21,150 nt of DNA from Elusimicrobiota bacterium (GCA_028865585.1 JAGWJU010000004.1:1-21150), one strand, 5' to 3'. Numbered from the stretch's first letter, positions 7,881 to 14,733 are shown. Numbers and translations are program-made. Notes: generated by a model from the sequence alone, not told the origin.

Positions 7881-9314
7881 ATGGACGTGAGCCTTTTTAA
7901 TACGCTCGGGCGGAAAAAAGAGCCGCTGCGGCCGCCGGTCCCGGGCCCCGTGCGCCTCTACACCTGCGGCCCCACGGTCTACAATTATCTCCACGTCGGC
8001 AACTACCGCACCTACGTGTTCGAGGACGTCTTGAAGCGCACGCTCAAGTTCGCGGGCTTTGCGGTCCGCCACGCGATGAACATCACGGACGTGGGGCATC
8101 TGACCAGCCAGGCCGACGAGGGCGAGGACAAGATGGAGGTGGGCGCGGCGCGCGAAGGAAAGACCGCCTGGGAAATCGCCCGGTTCTACGAAGCGGCGTT
8201 CATGGAAGACGCGGCGGCGCTGGACCTGGATTTTCATCCCGGCTCCGCGGCTCCGCCGAACGGAGCGCCCGGGGACGTCTTGTGCCGGGCGACCGAGCAC
8301 ATCGCGGAGCAAATCGAGTTAGTCCGCCGCATCGAGGCCAAAGGGCTTACCTATCGGACCTCCGACGGCATTTACTTCGACACCGCCAAGTTCCCCGGCT
8401 ACGGGCGGCTGGCCGGCGAATCCCACGTCGAGGGCCTCAAGGAGGGCGCGCGGGTCCAGGCCAACCCCGAGAAGAGAAGCGCGACCGATTTCGCGCTCTG
8501 GAAGTTTTCGCCCGCGGGCGCGCGCCGCCAGATGGAGTGGGACTCGCCTTGGGGCCGCGGCTTCCCCGGCTGGCACATCGAATGCTCGGCCATGGCCATG
8601 CGCTACCTCGGCGAGTCCTTCGATATCCATTGCGGCGGCGTGGACCACATCCCCATCCACCACGCCAACGAGATCGCCCAATCCGAGGCGGCCACGGGCA
8701 AGCCCTTGGCGCGCTTTTGGATGCACGGGGAGTTCCTGCTCATGAACAAGGCCAAGATGGCCAAATCCGCGGGCGGCTTCGTGCGCCTGAAGGACTTGCA
8801 GGAGCGCGGCTATGACGCGCTGGATTTCCGCTATTTCTGCTACGGCGCCCACTACCGCCGGCAGCTGGATTTTTCCTGGGAGGCTTTGGACGCCGCCAAG
8901 ACGTCCAGGCGCCGGCTCAAGGACGCCGCGGCCGCGCTCAAGCTTAAAGCCGGAGCCGCGGCGCAGCCGGCGCCCGCGGAGGCGCTCGCCGCGTTTTCCT
9001 CGGCGCTGTGCGACGACCTGAACGTTCCCGAGGCCCTGGCCGCGGTCTGGGAGACTTCGCGGCGCGAGGATTTTCCGGCGGCCGCGCGGCTTGCGTTTCT
9101 GCGGGAAGCGGAGCGCGCGCTGGCGCTGGGCCTCTTTAAGGAGGCGGCCGTCAAATCCCTCTCGCCGGAAGCGCTGTCTTTGTTCGAGCGCTATAAAGCC
9201 GAGCGCTCGGCCAAGAACTACGCCGCCTCGGACGCCCTGCGCCGCGAGCTTATGGACAAGCATAAAGTCCGCGTCTTCGAGGCGAAAGAAGGGGCCCGCT
9301 GGGAGCCGGCGTGA
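7881..9314 (+). CDS. cysS: Cysteinyl-tRNA synthetase
   Basis: This class I synthetase of 477 residues charges tRNA-Cys. The first signature is CGPTVYNYLHVGN (HVGN at 38-41 in place of HIGN). The zinc site expected from E. coli C28, C209, H234 and E238 maps to C29, C235, H260 and E264 (GWHIECSAM and HIPIHHANEIAQSE). The second signature reads KMAKS (292-296) instead of the usual KMSKS, followed by AGGF rather than LGNF. DVGHLTSQADEGEDKM is also conserved. The start ATG at 7881 has no Shine-Dalgarno and lies just behind a -10 element. The stop overlaps the rlmB GTG. The identity is certain; the signature changes are mild and also compatible with a naturally divergent CysS group. Confidence 0.96.
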   Translation: MDVSLFNTLGRKKEPLRPPVPGPVRLYTCGPTVYNYLHVGNYRTYVFEDVLKRTLKFAGFAVRHAMNITDVGHLTSQADEGEDKMEVGAAREGKTAWEIARFYEAAFMEDAAALDLDFHPGSAAPPNGAPGDVLCRATEHIAEQIELVRRIEAKGLTYRTSDGIYFDTAKFPGYGRLAGESHVEGLKEGARVQANPEKRSATDFALWKFSPAGARRQMEWDSPWGRGFPGWHIECSAMAMRYLGESFDIHCGGVDHIPIHHANEIAQSEAATGKPLARFWMHGEFLLMNKAKMAKSAGGFVRLKDLQERGYDALDFRYFCYGAHYRRQLDFSWEALDAAKTSRRRLKDAAAALKLKAGAAAQPAPAEALAAFSSALCDDLNVPEALAAVWETSRREDFPAAARLAFLREAERALALGLFKEAAVKSLSPEALSLFERYKAERSAKNYAASDALRRELMDKHKVRVFEAKEGARWEPA

Positions 9315-10072
9315 ACCGCGGAAGCGGCGGCGAATGGATTTTCGGCGCGCACGCGGTCGAGGAGGTCCTGCGCGCCCGGCCCGCGTCCGTCAAAGAGGTG
9401 CTCATCGAACACGAGCGCCGCGATCCCGCGCTGGGAGAGGCCTCGCGCCTGGCCAAAGCCGCGGGCGTGCGCGTGCGCTACGTCCTGCGCCGGGAGCTCG
9501 ATCGACTGAGCGCGGGCGCCTCCCATCAAGGCCTGGCCGTCCGGGCCGATCTAAGGGCCCGGCGCGGGCTTGAGGGCTTTTTGGCCGGGCTGCCCGAAAA
9601 AAAAGACGCGGTCCTTCTCGCGTTGGACGAGATCCAGGATCCCCACAATTTGGGCGCCATCGCCCGCTCGGCCTTGAATTTGGGCGCCGAGGGCCTCATC
9701 GTGCCCGAGCGCCGCACGTCTTCCGCCGGCGCCGCCGCGATGCGCGCCTCCGCCGGCGCCTTGGGAAAAATCGAAAGGATCGAAGTGACCAACTTGGGCC
9801 GGGCTCTCGAGACCTGCCGCGAAAACGGCTTCTGGATTTACGGCGCGGACATGGGCGGCCGGCCGGCCTGGGACGCGCCGCTGAACCTTCCCATGGTCCT
9901 GGTCCTGAGCTCGGAAGGCCGAGGGCTGCGCCCCGTGATCCGCGGCTTATGCGACGAGATTTTAAGCGTCCCGCAAGCCGAAGCGGGCGTCGAAAGTCTC
10001 AACGTCTCCTGCGCCGCCTCCGTGCTTCTCTACGAGATCCGGCGCCGCGCACGGGCGGAGCGGCCGGCGTGA
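9311..10072 (+). CDS. rlmB: 23S rRNA (guanosine-2'-O)-methyltransferase RlmB (SpoU family)
   Basis: This 253-residue SPOUT methyltransferase would use SAM to methylate the ribose of a guanosine in 23S rRNA (G2251 in E. coli). It has the N-terminal substrate-binding part with FGAHAVEEVL, then the SpoU motifs: NLGAIARSA (113-121), LVLSSEGRGLRPVIRGLCDE and ESLNVSCAASVLLYE, which form the knotted SAM pocket. Length is as usual for RlmB/TrmH group 3. It starts with GTG at 9311, overlapping the cysS stop (GTGA), and its own stop overlaps the GTG of the CDF gene. cysS next to rlmB is a common order, which favours RlmB over TrmH. Confidence 0.93.
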   Translation: MNRGSGGEWIFGAHAVEEVLRARPASVKEVLIEHERRDPALGEASRLAKAAGVRVRYVLRRELDRLSAGASHQGLAVRADLRARRGLEGFLAGLPEKKDAVLLALDEIQDPHNLGAIARSALNLGAEGLIVPERRTSSAGAAAMRASAGALGKIERIEVTNLGRALETCRENGFWIYGADMGGRPAWDAPLNLPMVLVLSSEGRGLRPVIRGLCDEILSVPQAEAGVESLNVSCAASVLLYEIRRRARAERPA

Positions 10073-10947
10073 ACTGCGCGCGGGAACCGGCGCCGCCGCG
10101 GCACTCTCCCAAAGGCCTTTTCGCGGCGCTGGCCTTGAACGCCGCCATCTCCGCGGCCGAGTTCGCGGGCGGCCTCTGGCTGGGCAGCCTGGCCCTGATG
10201 GCGGACGCGGCCCATAACGCGGTCGACTGCGCGGCTATCGGCCTGGGCATTTTCGCGCACTTCGTGAGCCTCAAGCCGCCGGATCAAAAAAGGACTTTCG
10301 GCTACCGGCGCGCGGAGGTCTTGGCCGCGCTGGCCAACGGCCTGGCGCTTTTAGCCGTCGCGGCCGTCATCGCGCACGCGGCGTATTCCGGTTTCGCGCG
10401 GCCGCTCCATCATCAGATCCCTCCGGGGCCCATGCTGGCCTTCGCCTGCGTCGGCTTGGTGTTCAACAGCGCCTCCGGGCTCTACGTTTTCATCTCAGGG
10501 CGCGCCAACATCAACGCCCGGGCCATTTTTCTCCACCTTTTCGCGGACGCGCTGAGCTCCCTGGCCGCCATCGCGGCCGCGGCCGTCATCTGGAAAACGG
10601 GCTGGCAGGGCGCCGATGCCGCGGCTGCGGCCGTCATCTGCGTCGTCATCGCGGCTTCGGCGTTCTCCATTGTGGCGGACGCCGTCCATATCTTGATGGA
10701 GGGGGCCCCGGCTCACCTGGATTTGGGCGAGATCCGACGGGAACTCGCGTCCTTGGCCGGCGTGGGCGAGGTTCATGACCTCCACCTTTGGTCCTTGACG
10801 GAAGGCAGCGAGGCCCTGAGCGGGCACTTGGTGGTGGCTCCCGGCCGGGACGCGGAAGCCGTTCTAGGCGCCGGCAGGAGGCTTTTGGAGGAGCGTTTCG
10901 GGATTTCCCACGTCACTCTGCAGATCGAGAAGGAGAAGGCTCCATGA
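10069..10947 (+). CDS. Cation diffusion facilitator (CDF) transporter, probable zinc exporter
   Basis: This 292-residue membrane protein has about six hydrophobic segments followed by a cytoplasmic C-terminal domain (about 215-290, with HDLHLWSLTEGSEALSGHL). The transport site is a pair of H-x3-D motifs, H49/D53 in MADAAHNAVD (helix 2) and H156/D160 in HLFADALSS (helix 5), the pattern known for Zn-type CDFs such as ZitB. FGYRRAEVLAALANG is the conserved helix 2-3 loop. It lacks the long His-rich loop between helices 4 and 5. I chose GTG at 10069, which overlaps the rlmB stop; the frame stays open farther upstream inside rlmB, but that would overlap the rlmB coding region. Metal preference is inferred. 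Confidence 0.9.
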   Translation: MNCAREPAPPRHSPKGLFAALALNAAISAAEFAGGLWLGSLALMADAAHNAVDCAAIGLGIFAHFVSLKPPDQKRTFGYRRAEVLAALANGLALLAVAAVIAHAAYSGFARPLHHQIPPGPMLAFACVGLVFNSASGLYVFISGRANINARAIFLHLFADALSSLAAIAAAAVIWKTGWQGADAAAAAVICVVIAASAFSIVADAVHILMEGAPAHLDLGEIRRELASLAGVGEVHDLHLWSLTEGSEALSGHLVVAPGRDAEAVLGAGRRLLEERFGISHVTLQIEKEKAP

Positions 10948-11573
10948 CGCGCGAAAAATCCCGCGGCGCCTGCCTTATCGTTCTCGGCGGCGAGATTCCC
11001 GATCCGGCGCCGGCGCTCGCGGCCGCGGCGCGTTGCCGGGAGATCATTTGCGCCGATGGCGCGGTGGCTCGCGCGGCCGCGCTTGGGGTTCTCCCGCACT
11101 TCGTCGTGGGAGACATGGACTCGCTGCCGGCCCCCATCCCCGTGCGGCGCGGGATTGTTTTTTGGTGCGATTTCGATCCGAACCGCTCCGATTTCCAGAA
11201 ATGCCTCGACTTTGCCGCGGCGCGGGGCTTCGCACGAGTCTACGTGGCCGGGGCCCTGGGCGGCAGGCTCGATCACGCGGCCGTCAATCTCGCCTTGGCC
11301 GAAACGGCTCCCAAAGGCATGGACGTCGCGCTGGTCGATCGGGGACTTGGCCGAATTTTCGGCCCCGGCCGGCACCGCCTGAAGCTTCGCCGAGGCGAAA
11401 CCTTTTCCCTTTTGGCGCTCCGAGACGCTTCAATCGATGTTTCCGGCTGCGACTACCCGCTGCGCGGCGCCGTCTTGAGGCGCGGCAGCCGGGGGCTGAG
11501 CAACCGCGCGCGCGGGGCGGTCGGGCTGAGGGTCCGCCGGGGACGGCTGTGGGTTTTTTCGAGGCTGCCGTGA
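10944..11573 (+). CDS. thiN: Thiamine pyrophosphokinase-like protein
   Basis: This 209-residue protein resembles thiamine pyrophosphokinase, which turns thiamine and ATP into thiamine pyrophosphate. Family landmarks: ICADGA (35-40), GDMDS (56-60), GALGGRLDHAAVNLAL (103-118), and a C-terminal small beta domain ending SNRARGAVGLRVRRGRLWVF. The acidic motif usually read as D-x-T-D (as in DKDKTD) is N80-R-S-D83 here, so one acidic residue is replaced by Asn and Thr by Ser. The enzyme may still work, but this is a visible departure. It starts at ATG 10944 (ATGA overlap with the CDF gene), with AGGAG eight bases upstream. No other thiamin gene and no TPP riboswitch is seen in the window. Confidence 0.85.
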   Translation: MTREKSRGACLIVLGGEIPDPAPALAAAARCREIICADGAVARAAALGVLPHFVVGDMDSLPAPIPVRRGIVFWCDFDPNRSDFQKCLDFAAARGFARVYVAGALGGRLDHAAVNLALAETAPKGMDVALVDRGLGRIFGPGRHRLKLRRGETFSLLALRDASIDVSGCDYPLRGAVLRRGSRGLSNRARGAVGLRVRRGRLWVFSRLP

Positions 11574-11929
11574 GCGGGGATTTGACGCGGCCGGATTCCC
11601 GGGAGCCCGGACCCCGCGTTGTTGAGGGTGAAATCGTCGGCGGCAAGGAGGGCAGGGCGCGGCTGCGCGGCGGTTCGCGTTTGGAGCGTCTGGCCGCGCG
11701 CGCCGGATTGTCCGTGATTTTGGGGCTCATCGCCGTGGCGCTTATCGCCGCGGGGGTTCTCTTGACCGCAACCATCGTCGGCGCCGTGGTAGGCGTGCCG
11801 CTGGCGCTCCTTGGTTTGGCCATAGGCGCGGCGGCCGCATGGATTCTTGTCGGAGGCGGAACGATGTCTTTTCATGTCGGAACAATCGGAAAAATGAAAG
11901 GAGGGGGCGAGGATGAGAATGGAGATTAA
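11570..11929 (+). CDS. Small two-helix membrane protein of unknown function
   Basis: I do not recognise this 119-residue protein. The first ~45 residues are charged and probably cytoplasmic (VVEGEIVGGKEGRARL). Two hydrophobic segments follow (roughly 48-70 and 72-92, rich in Ala, Leu, Val, Gly), then a short tail with FHVGTIGKMKGGG and an acidic end. I chose GTG at 11570 because it overlaps the thiN stop as GTGA and has GAGG just upstream; the frame is open much farther upstream but only as an overlap of thiN. Its end overlaps the start of the phosphoesterase gene by 17 bases, so the two are probably translationally linked. Confidence 0.65.
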   Translation: MSGDLTRPDSREPGPRVVEGEIVGGKEGRARLRGGSRLERLAARAGLSVILGLIAVALIAAGVLLTATIVGAVVGVPLALLGLAIGAAAAWILVGGGTMSFHVGTIGKMKGGGEDENGD

Positions 11930-12815
11930 ACGCGGATTTTTTACCCGTTCGTCGGCGTGCGCGGCGGTTCTTGCGCTGGCGGCGGGCCAAGGATTCGGAG
12001 CGGCGATTCCCAAGCGCGCGAACCGGCTGAAGTTCCAGCACATGATGATCATGATTTTTGAGAACACTGATTTTAAGGCGGCCTTGGCGCAGCCGGAGTT
12101 CGCCCGGATGGCCGAGCGCGGCGCGCTCCTGACCAATTATTATGCGGTGACCCATCCCTCGCTGCCGAACTACGTCGCCCTCATCGCGGGCGGCCTGCGC
12201 GGCGTCTATTCGGACGCGGACGCCAGCGCCCCGGGACGCAACATCGGCGACCTTCTCGAGGCGAAGGGAAAAAGCTGGAAGGTCTACGCCGAGGGGTATC
12301 CCGGCGGCTGCGACTTGAAATCGCGCGTGGGCCCCTACGCGCGCAAGCACGTGCCGTTCTTGAACTTCGCGGACGTGCAGAAGAGCCCCGCGGCCTGCGC
12401 GCGGGTGGTTCCGGCCAAAGATTTGGGCGCGGACATCCGGCGGGGCCGCCTGCCGGACTATTCCCTTTACATCCCGGATTTAAACGACGACGGGCACGAC
12501 ACGAACCCGGCCTACGCGGCGGGCTGGTTTGCCGGGCGCTTTGGGCCGCTTTTGAGGAACCCGCGGTTCATGAAGGGGATGCTCCTGGTCCTGACGTTCG
12601 ACGAGGACTCGCAGGGCCGCGACGACGGGGGCAAGGCCATGAACCACAACCGCGTCTATGCCGTCTTGTACGGCGGCATGGTCAAGCCGGGCGCCGTCTC
12701 CGCCGCGCGCTACGACCACTACAGCCTGCTGCGGCTGGCCGAGGACAATTGGGGCCTGGGGCGCCTCGACGCCGGCGACGCCGGGGCCGGCGTCATTGCG
12801 GGCGTTTGGAAATAA
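11913..12815 (+). CDS. Exported phosphoesterase (AcpA / phospholipase C-like family)
   Basis: This 300-residue protein has a signal peptide (about residues 1-30, ending GQGFGAA) and the core of the phosphoesterase family that includes acid phosphatase AcpA and bacterial phospholipase C: E50-N51 in IFENTD, THPSLPNYVALIAGG with the likely nucleophile in HPSLPNY (81-87), NDDGHD (191-196), LTFDEDSQ (D230 to D232) and MNHNRVYAVLYG with H245. These residues form the two-metal site of the alkaline-phosphatase superfamily. At 300 residues it is of the short AcpA-like type, lacking the extra C-terminal domains of large phospholipases C. GGAGGG lies about eight bases before ATG 11913; a second ATG at 11919 is possible. 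The substrate (phosphomonoester or lipid) cannot be told. Confidence 0.85.
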   Translation: MRMEIKRGFFTRSSACAAVLALAAGQGFGAAIPKRANRLKFQHMMIMIFENTDFKAALAQPEFARMAERGALLTNYYAVTHPSLPNYVALIAGGLRGVYSDADASAPGRNIGDLLEAKGKSWKVYAEGYPGGCDLKSRVGPYARKHVPFLNFADVQKSPAACARVVPAKDLGADIRRGRLPDYSLYIPDLNDDGHDTNPAYAAGWFAGRFGPLLRNPRFMKGMLLVLTFDEDSQGRDDGGKAMNHNRVYAVLYGGMVKPGAVSAARYDHYSLLRLAEDNWGLGRLDAGDAGAGVIAGVWK

Positions 12816-12827
12816 AGTTTCGACGAT

Positions 12828-12837
12828 GTGCTATAAT
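12828..12837 (+). promoter_or_regulatory. Extended -10 promoter of the Met/His repeat gene
   Basis: GTGCTATAAT contains a perfect TATAAT (12832-12837) with an upstream TG one base away, an extended -10 element. No good -35 is present at 16-18 bases, which is acceptable for an extended -10. The same ten bases precede the fluoride riboswitch at 17307-17316. Transcription would start near 12844, giving a leader of about 60 bases. Confidence 0.75.
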
Positions 12838-12843
12838 GAGGCC

Positions 12844-12904
12844 ACTTAAAAAAGCCGTTTCGAGGGCTTGTCCCTCATTCCGTTAAAGAGGAGCAACACA
12901 TACG
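12844..12904 (+). promoter_or_regulatory. 5' leader with hairpin and Shine-Dalgarno of the Met/His repeat gene
   Basis: The predicted leader contains a small hairpin, GAGGG (12862-12866) with CCCTC (12872-12876), and the Shine-Dalgarno GAGGAG at 12888-12893, 11 bases before the ATG. The CCCTC arm could instead pair in part with the GAGG of the Shine-Dalgarno, so the leader could switch translation on and off. This is a pairing argument only; no known riboswitch class is recognised. Confidence 0.3.
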
Positions 12905-13231
12905 ATGTCAAAGAAGATCATGCTCGTCGTCGCCGCTTTGGCCGGCCTGTCTTTGGCCGCCGCGGCCCAGAGCAACACCGCCCCGGCCGCGCCGGCTCAG
13001 ACCGAGCACCAGGGCAAAATGGAGATGCATCATAAAGAGATGCATCACAAGGTGATGCATCGCAAAGAGATGCACCACAAGCGGGTTATGCACCGCAAGG
13101 CGATGCACCACAAGCGGGTCATGCACCGCAAGGCGATGCACCACAAGCGGGTCATGCACCGCAAAATGATGGAGAAGAAGGCCGAGACCCACGCGGCCGC
13201 TCCCGCCGCGCCCGGCGGATCGCAGCAGTAA
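12905..13231 (+). CDS. Exported Met/His/Lys-rich repeat protein
   Basis: This 108-residue protein has a clear Sec signal peptide (MSKKIMLVVAALAGLSLAAAAQ, likely cut after Ala21). The mature part of 87 residues is built from nine M-H-[HR]-K units: five MHHK and four MHRK, spaced by E, V, A or RV. It holds 16 His and 12 Met and no Cys. Flanks are Ala/Pro/Gln/Gly-rich. Such spacing of soft and borderline ligands suits binding of copper or silver, nickel or zinc, and surface Met can also act as an oxidant sink; both are inferences. It recalls other short bacterial Met-x-x-Lys repeat proteins, but I cannot name a family. The Shine-Dalgarno and promoter are strong, and a terminator follows, so it is probably well expressed alone. 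Confidence 0.8.
   Translation: MSKKIMLVVAALAGLSLAAAAQSNTAPAAPAQTEHQGKMEMHHKEMHHKVMHRKEMHHKRVMHRKAMHHKRVMHRKAMHHKRVMHRKMMEKKAETHAAAPAAPGGSQQ
13067..13165 (+). repeat. Three tandem 33-bp coding repeats
   Basis: Units at 13067-13099, 13100-13132 and 13133-13165 each encode x-M-H-H-K-R-V-M-H-R-K. Units two and three differ only in their last base; unit one differs by its first codon (GAG for GCG) and GTT for GTC. Before them lie shorter, more diverged copies (13025-13066) of four or five codons with CAT and AAA codons. The near identity of the last two units suggests recent duplication. Confidence 0.95.
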
Positions 13232-13254
13232 TCTCAGCCGAACCAACAAGCTCG

Positions 13255-13292
13255 AGGCAGGCCTTCCCTTAAAACGGAGGGCCTGCCTTATT
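13255..13292 (+). terminator. Intrinsic terminator between convergent genes
   Basis: A 13-bp stem (13255-13267 with 13276-13288, one G-U pair) closes an 8-base loop CTTAAAAC and is followed on the plus strand by TATTT after the last stem base. It lies 23 bases after the stop of the Met/His repeat gene and touches the stop of the convergent aminomutase gene, so it may serve both strands, though the minus-strand side lacks a T tract. Confidence 0.75.
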
Positions 13293-14643
13293 TGGGGGGA
13301 GCTTTCCGGCGCCAGAACTCCCGGCCCTCGGCGGGCAGGGTATAGACCGGGTCGTAGTACTCGTAGCGGCGCTCGAGCGCCTGGGCGTCGGAGGCCTCGA
13401 TGGAGGTGCGGTAGTTCTTGGTCCAGTAAGAGACGCCCTTGGTCCGGTCGTAATCGGCGGTCTGGTGGACCCAGCGCTTGCCGACCATGGGCACGTCGCA
13501 GACCAGGCGCGGCGTGGCGAACCCGGGCAGGTAGCCCATGATGTCGTGCTGGAGCTTCTGCGCCTCGCCGACCGAGGTGCGCCAGTGCTCGGAGTTGGGA
13601 ATCATGTCGCACATGTAGAAGTAGTAGGGCATGATTTTCCCGCGGTCGAGCAGGGTGAAGCACAAATCGAGCAGATCCTTGGCCGTGGCGTTGACGCCGC
13701 GCAGGAGCACGCCCTGGTTGCGCACGTCGCGGAAGCCCATCTCCAGAAGCTTCTTCGCCGCCTTGGCCACCAGCGGGGTGACTTGGTTGGCGTGGTTGAC
13801 GTGGGTGTGCAGGGCCAAATCCACCCCGCGCTCCCAGGCCTTCTTGGCCAGGCGGTCAAGGCCTTTCAAGACCTCGTCCTGCAGGAAATGCTGGGGCAGC
13901 GCTTGGAAGCCCTTGGACGCGAGCCGGATGTCGCGGATGTTGGGAATGTCCATCAGGGACGACACGAACGACTCCAGGTGCGCGATGGGCACGTTGGCGA
14001 CGTCGCCGCCCGAGACCACGACGTCGCGGACCGCGGGGGTCTTCCTTAAATAGTCCAGCATGGCCTTGTAGCGGTCCTGCGGCGCCAAGGCGAATTTGCG
14101 CTTCTGCACCTGCGGCACGGAATTGCCCACCAAGTCCATGCGCGTGCAGTGGCCGCAGTACTGCGGACAGGTGGAGATGAGCTCGGCCAGGACCTTGGTC
14201 GGATAGCGGTGCGTCAGGCCTTCCACGACCCACATGTCGCTCTCGTGCAGGCTGTCGCGGCTGGCGCGGGGGTGGTTGGGCCACTCGGGATGCCGGTCGC
14301 TCGCGATGGGAATCATGTAGCGGCGCACCGGGTCCGCGCGCAAGTCGCGCTCGTTCATCGTGTTGAGCATCTGCGGCGGGATGAGCATGGACATCGTGGC
14401 CCACTGCTTCTGGTCGGCCAGGATATCCGCGGCCAAGTCATCGGCCAGGAAGGAACCCAAGGCGTCCTTGAGCTCTTTTAAATTCTTGATGGAGTGCTGC
14501 CGCTGCCACAAGGCGCTTTCCCATTCGGCGGCGGAAATTCCCTTGTAGCCGGGCAGGCGGCGCCAATCGGGCTCGGCGAAGTCCCGCTTCAGAGGATACA
14601 CGAAGGGCTGCGCGGCAGGCGCGGCGGCAATTCGGGTAGCCAT
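13288..14643 (-). CDS. Lysine 2,3-aminomutase-like radical SAM protein
   Basis: This 451-residue enzyme belongs to the PLP-dependent radical SAM aminomutases, which move an amino group between carbons 2 and 3. The iron-sulfur motif is C159-x3-C163-x2-C166 (CPQYCGHCTR). Further family marks: VVSGGD (210-214), HTHVNHANQVT, NQGVLLRGVN and PYYFYMCD. The two aspartates that hold lysine in Clostridium KAM (D293 and D330, 37 apart) line up without gaps to D346 and D383, also 37 apart. The PLP lysine is probably K389, in VPMVGK rather than the family's APGGGGK. The substrate is thus plausibly lysine or similar, but not proven. I take ATG 14643 rather than the upstream TTG: a TACAAT -10 sits six bases before this ATG. 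Confidence 0.88.
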   Translation of the reverse strand: MATRIAAAPAAQPFVYPLKRDFAEPDWRRLPGYKGISAAEWESALWQRQHSIKNLKELKDALGSFLADDLAADILADQKQWATMSMLIPPQMLNTMNERDLRADPVRRYMIPIASDRHPEWPNHPRASRDSLHESDMWVVEGLTHRYPTKVLAELISTCPQYCGHCTRMDLVGNSVPQVQKRKFALAPQDRYKAMLDYLRKTPAVRDVVVSGGDVANVPIAHLESFVSSLMDIPNIRDIRLASKGFQALPQHFLQDEVLKGLDRLAKKAWERGVDLALHTHVNHANQVTPLVAKAAKKLLEMGFRDVRNQGVLLRGVNATAKDLLDLCFTLLDRGKIMPYYFYMCDMIPNSEHWRTSVGEAQKLQHDIMGYLPGFATPRLVCDVPMVGKRWVHQTADYDRTKGVSYWTKNYRTSIEASDAQALERRYEYYDPVYTLPAEGREFWRRKAPPK

Positions 14644-14649
14644 AGAGAC

Positions 14650-14655
14650 ATTGTA
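14650..14655 (-). promoter_or_regulatory. -10 element of the aminomutase gene (leaderless)
   Basis: TACAAT on the minus strand (5 of 6) is followed by GTCTCT and then the ATG at 14643, so transcription would start on the start codon itself. There is no Shine-Dalgarno. A weak TTGTGC at 14679-14674 could serve as -35 with an 18-base spacer. Confidence 0.55.
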
Positions 14656-14733
14656 GCGAGTTGGCGCGGGGGCGCACAAGCTGCTGTTGCGGGGATGCCG
14701 CGGTCATGCACACGGAAGAAGAAGATTATTTTT

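Noticed and set aside
10788..10943. Long N-terminal extension of the thiamine pyrophosphokinase frame
   Set aside because: The open frame upstream only overlaps the CDF gene; the ATG at 10944 has AGGAG at good distance and forms the same ATGA overlap as its neighbours.
11033..11569. Extension of the two-helix protein frame across thiN
   Set aside because: The upstream peptide is Arg/Gly/Pro-rich shadow sequence of thiN; GTG 11570 fits the GTGA overlap pattern.
13067..13165. Repeats as a possible CRISPR array
   Set aside because: The 33-bp units are directly adjacent with no unique spacers, keep the reading frame and encode a regular peptide.
12908..13663. Minus-strand open frame rich in VHRLAVHDPLVV repeats
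   Set aside because: It is the reverse complement of the Met/His repeat region plus another frame of the aminomutase gene; the plus-strand frame has the signal peptide, promoter and Shine-Dalgarno.
14644..14679. Upstream TTG start for the aminomutase gene
   Set aside because: The 12 extra residues do not resemble the family, and the TACAAT promoter element lies inside this stretch, so a transcript would start at the ATG at 14643.
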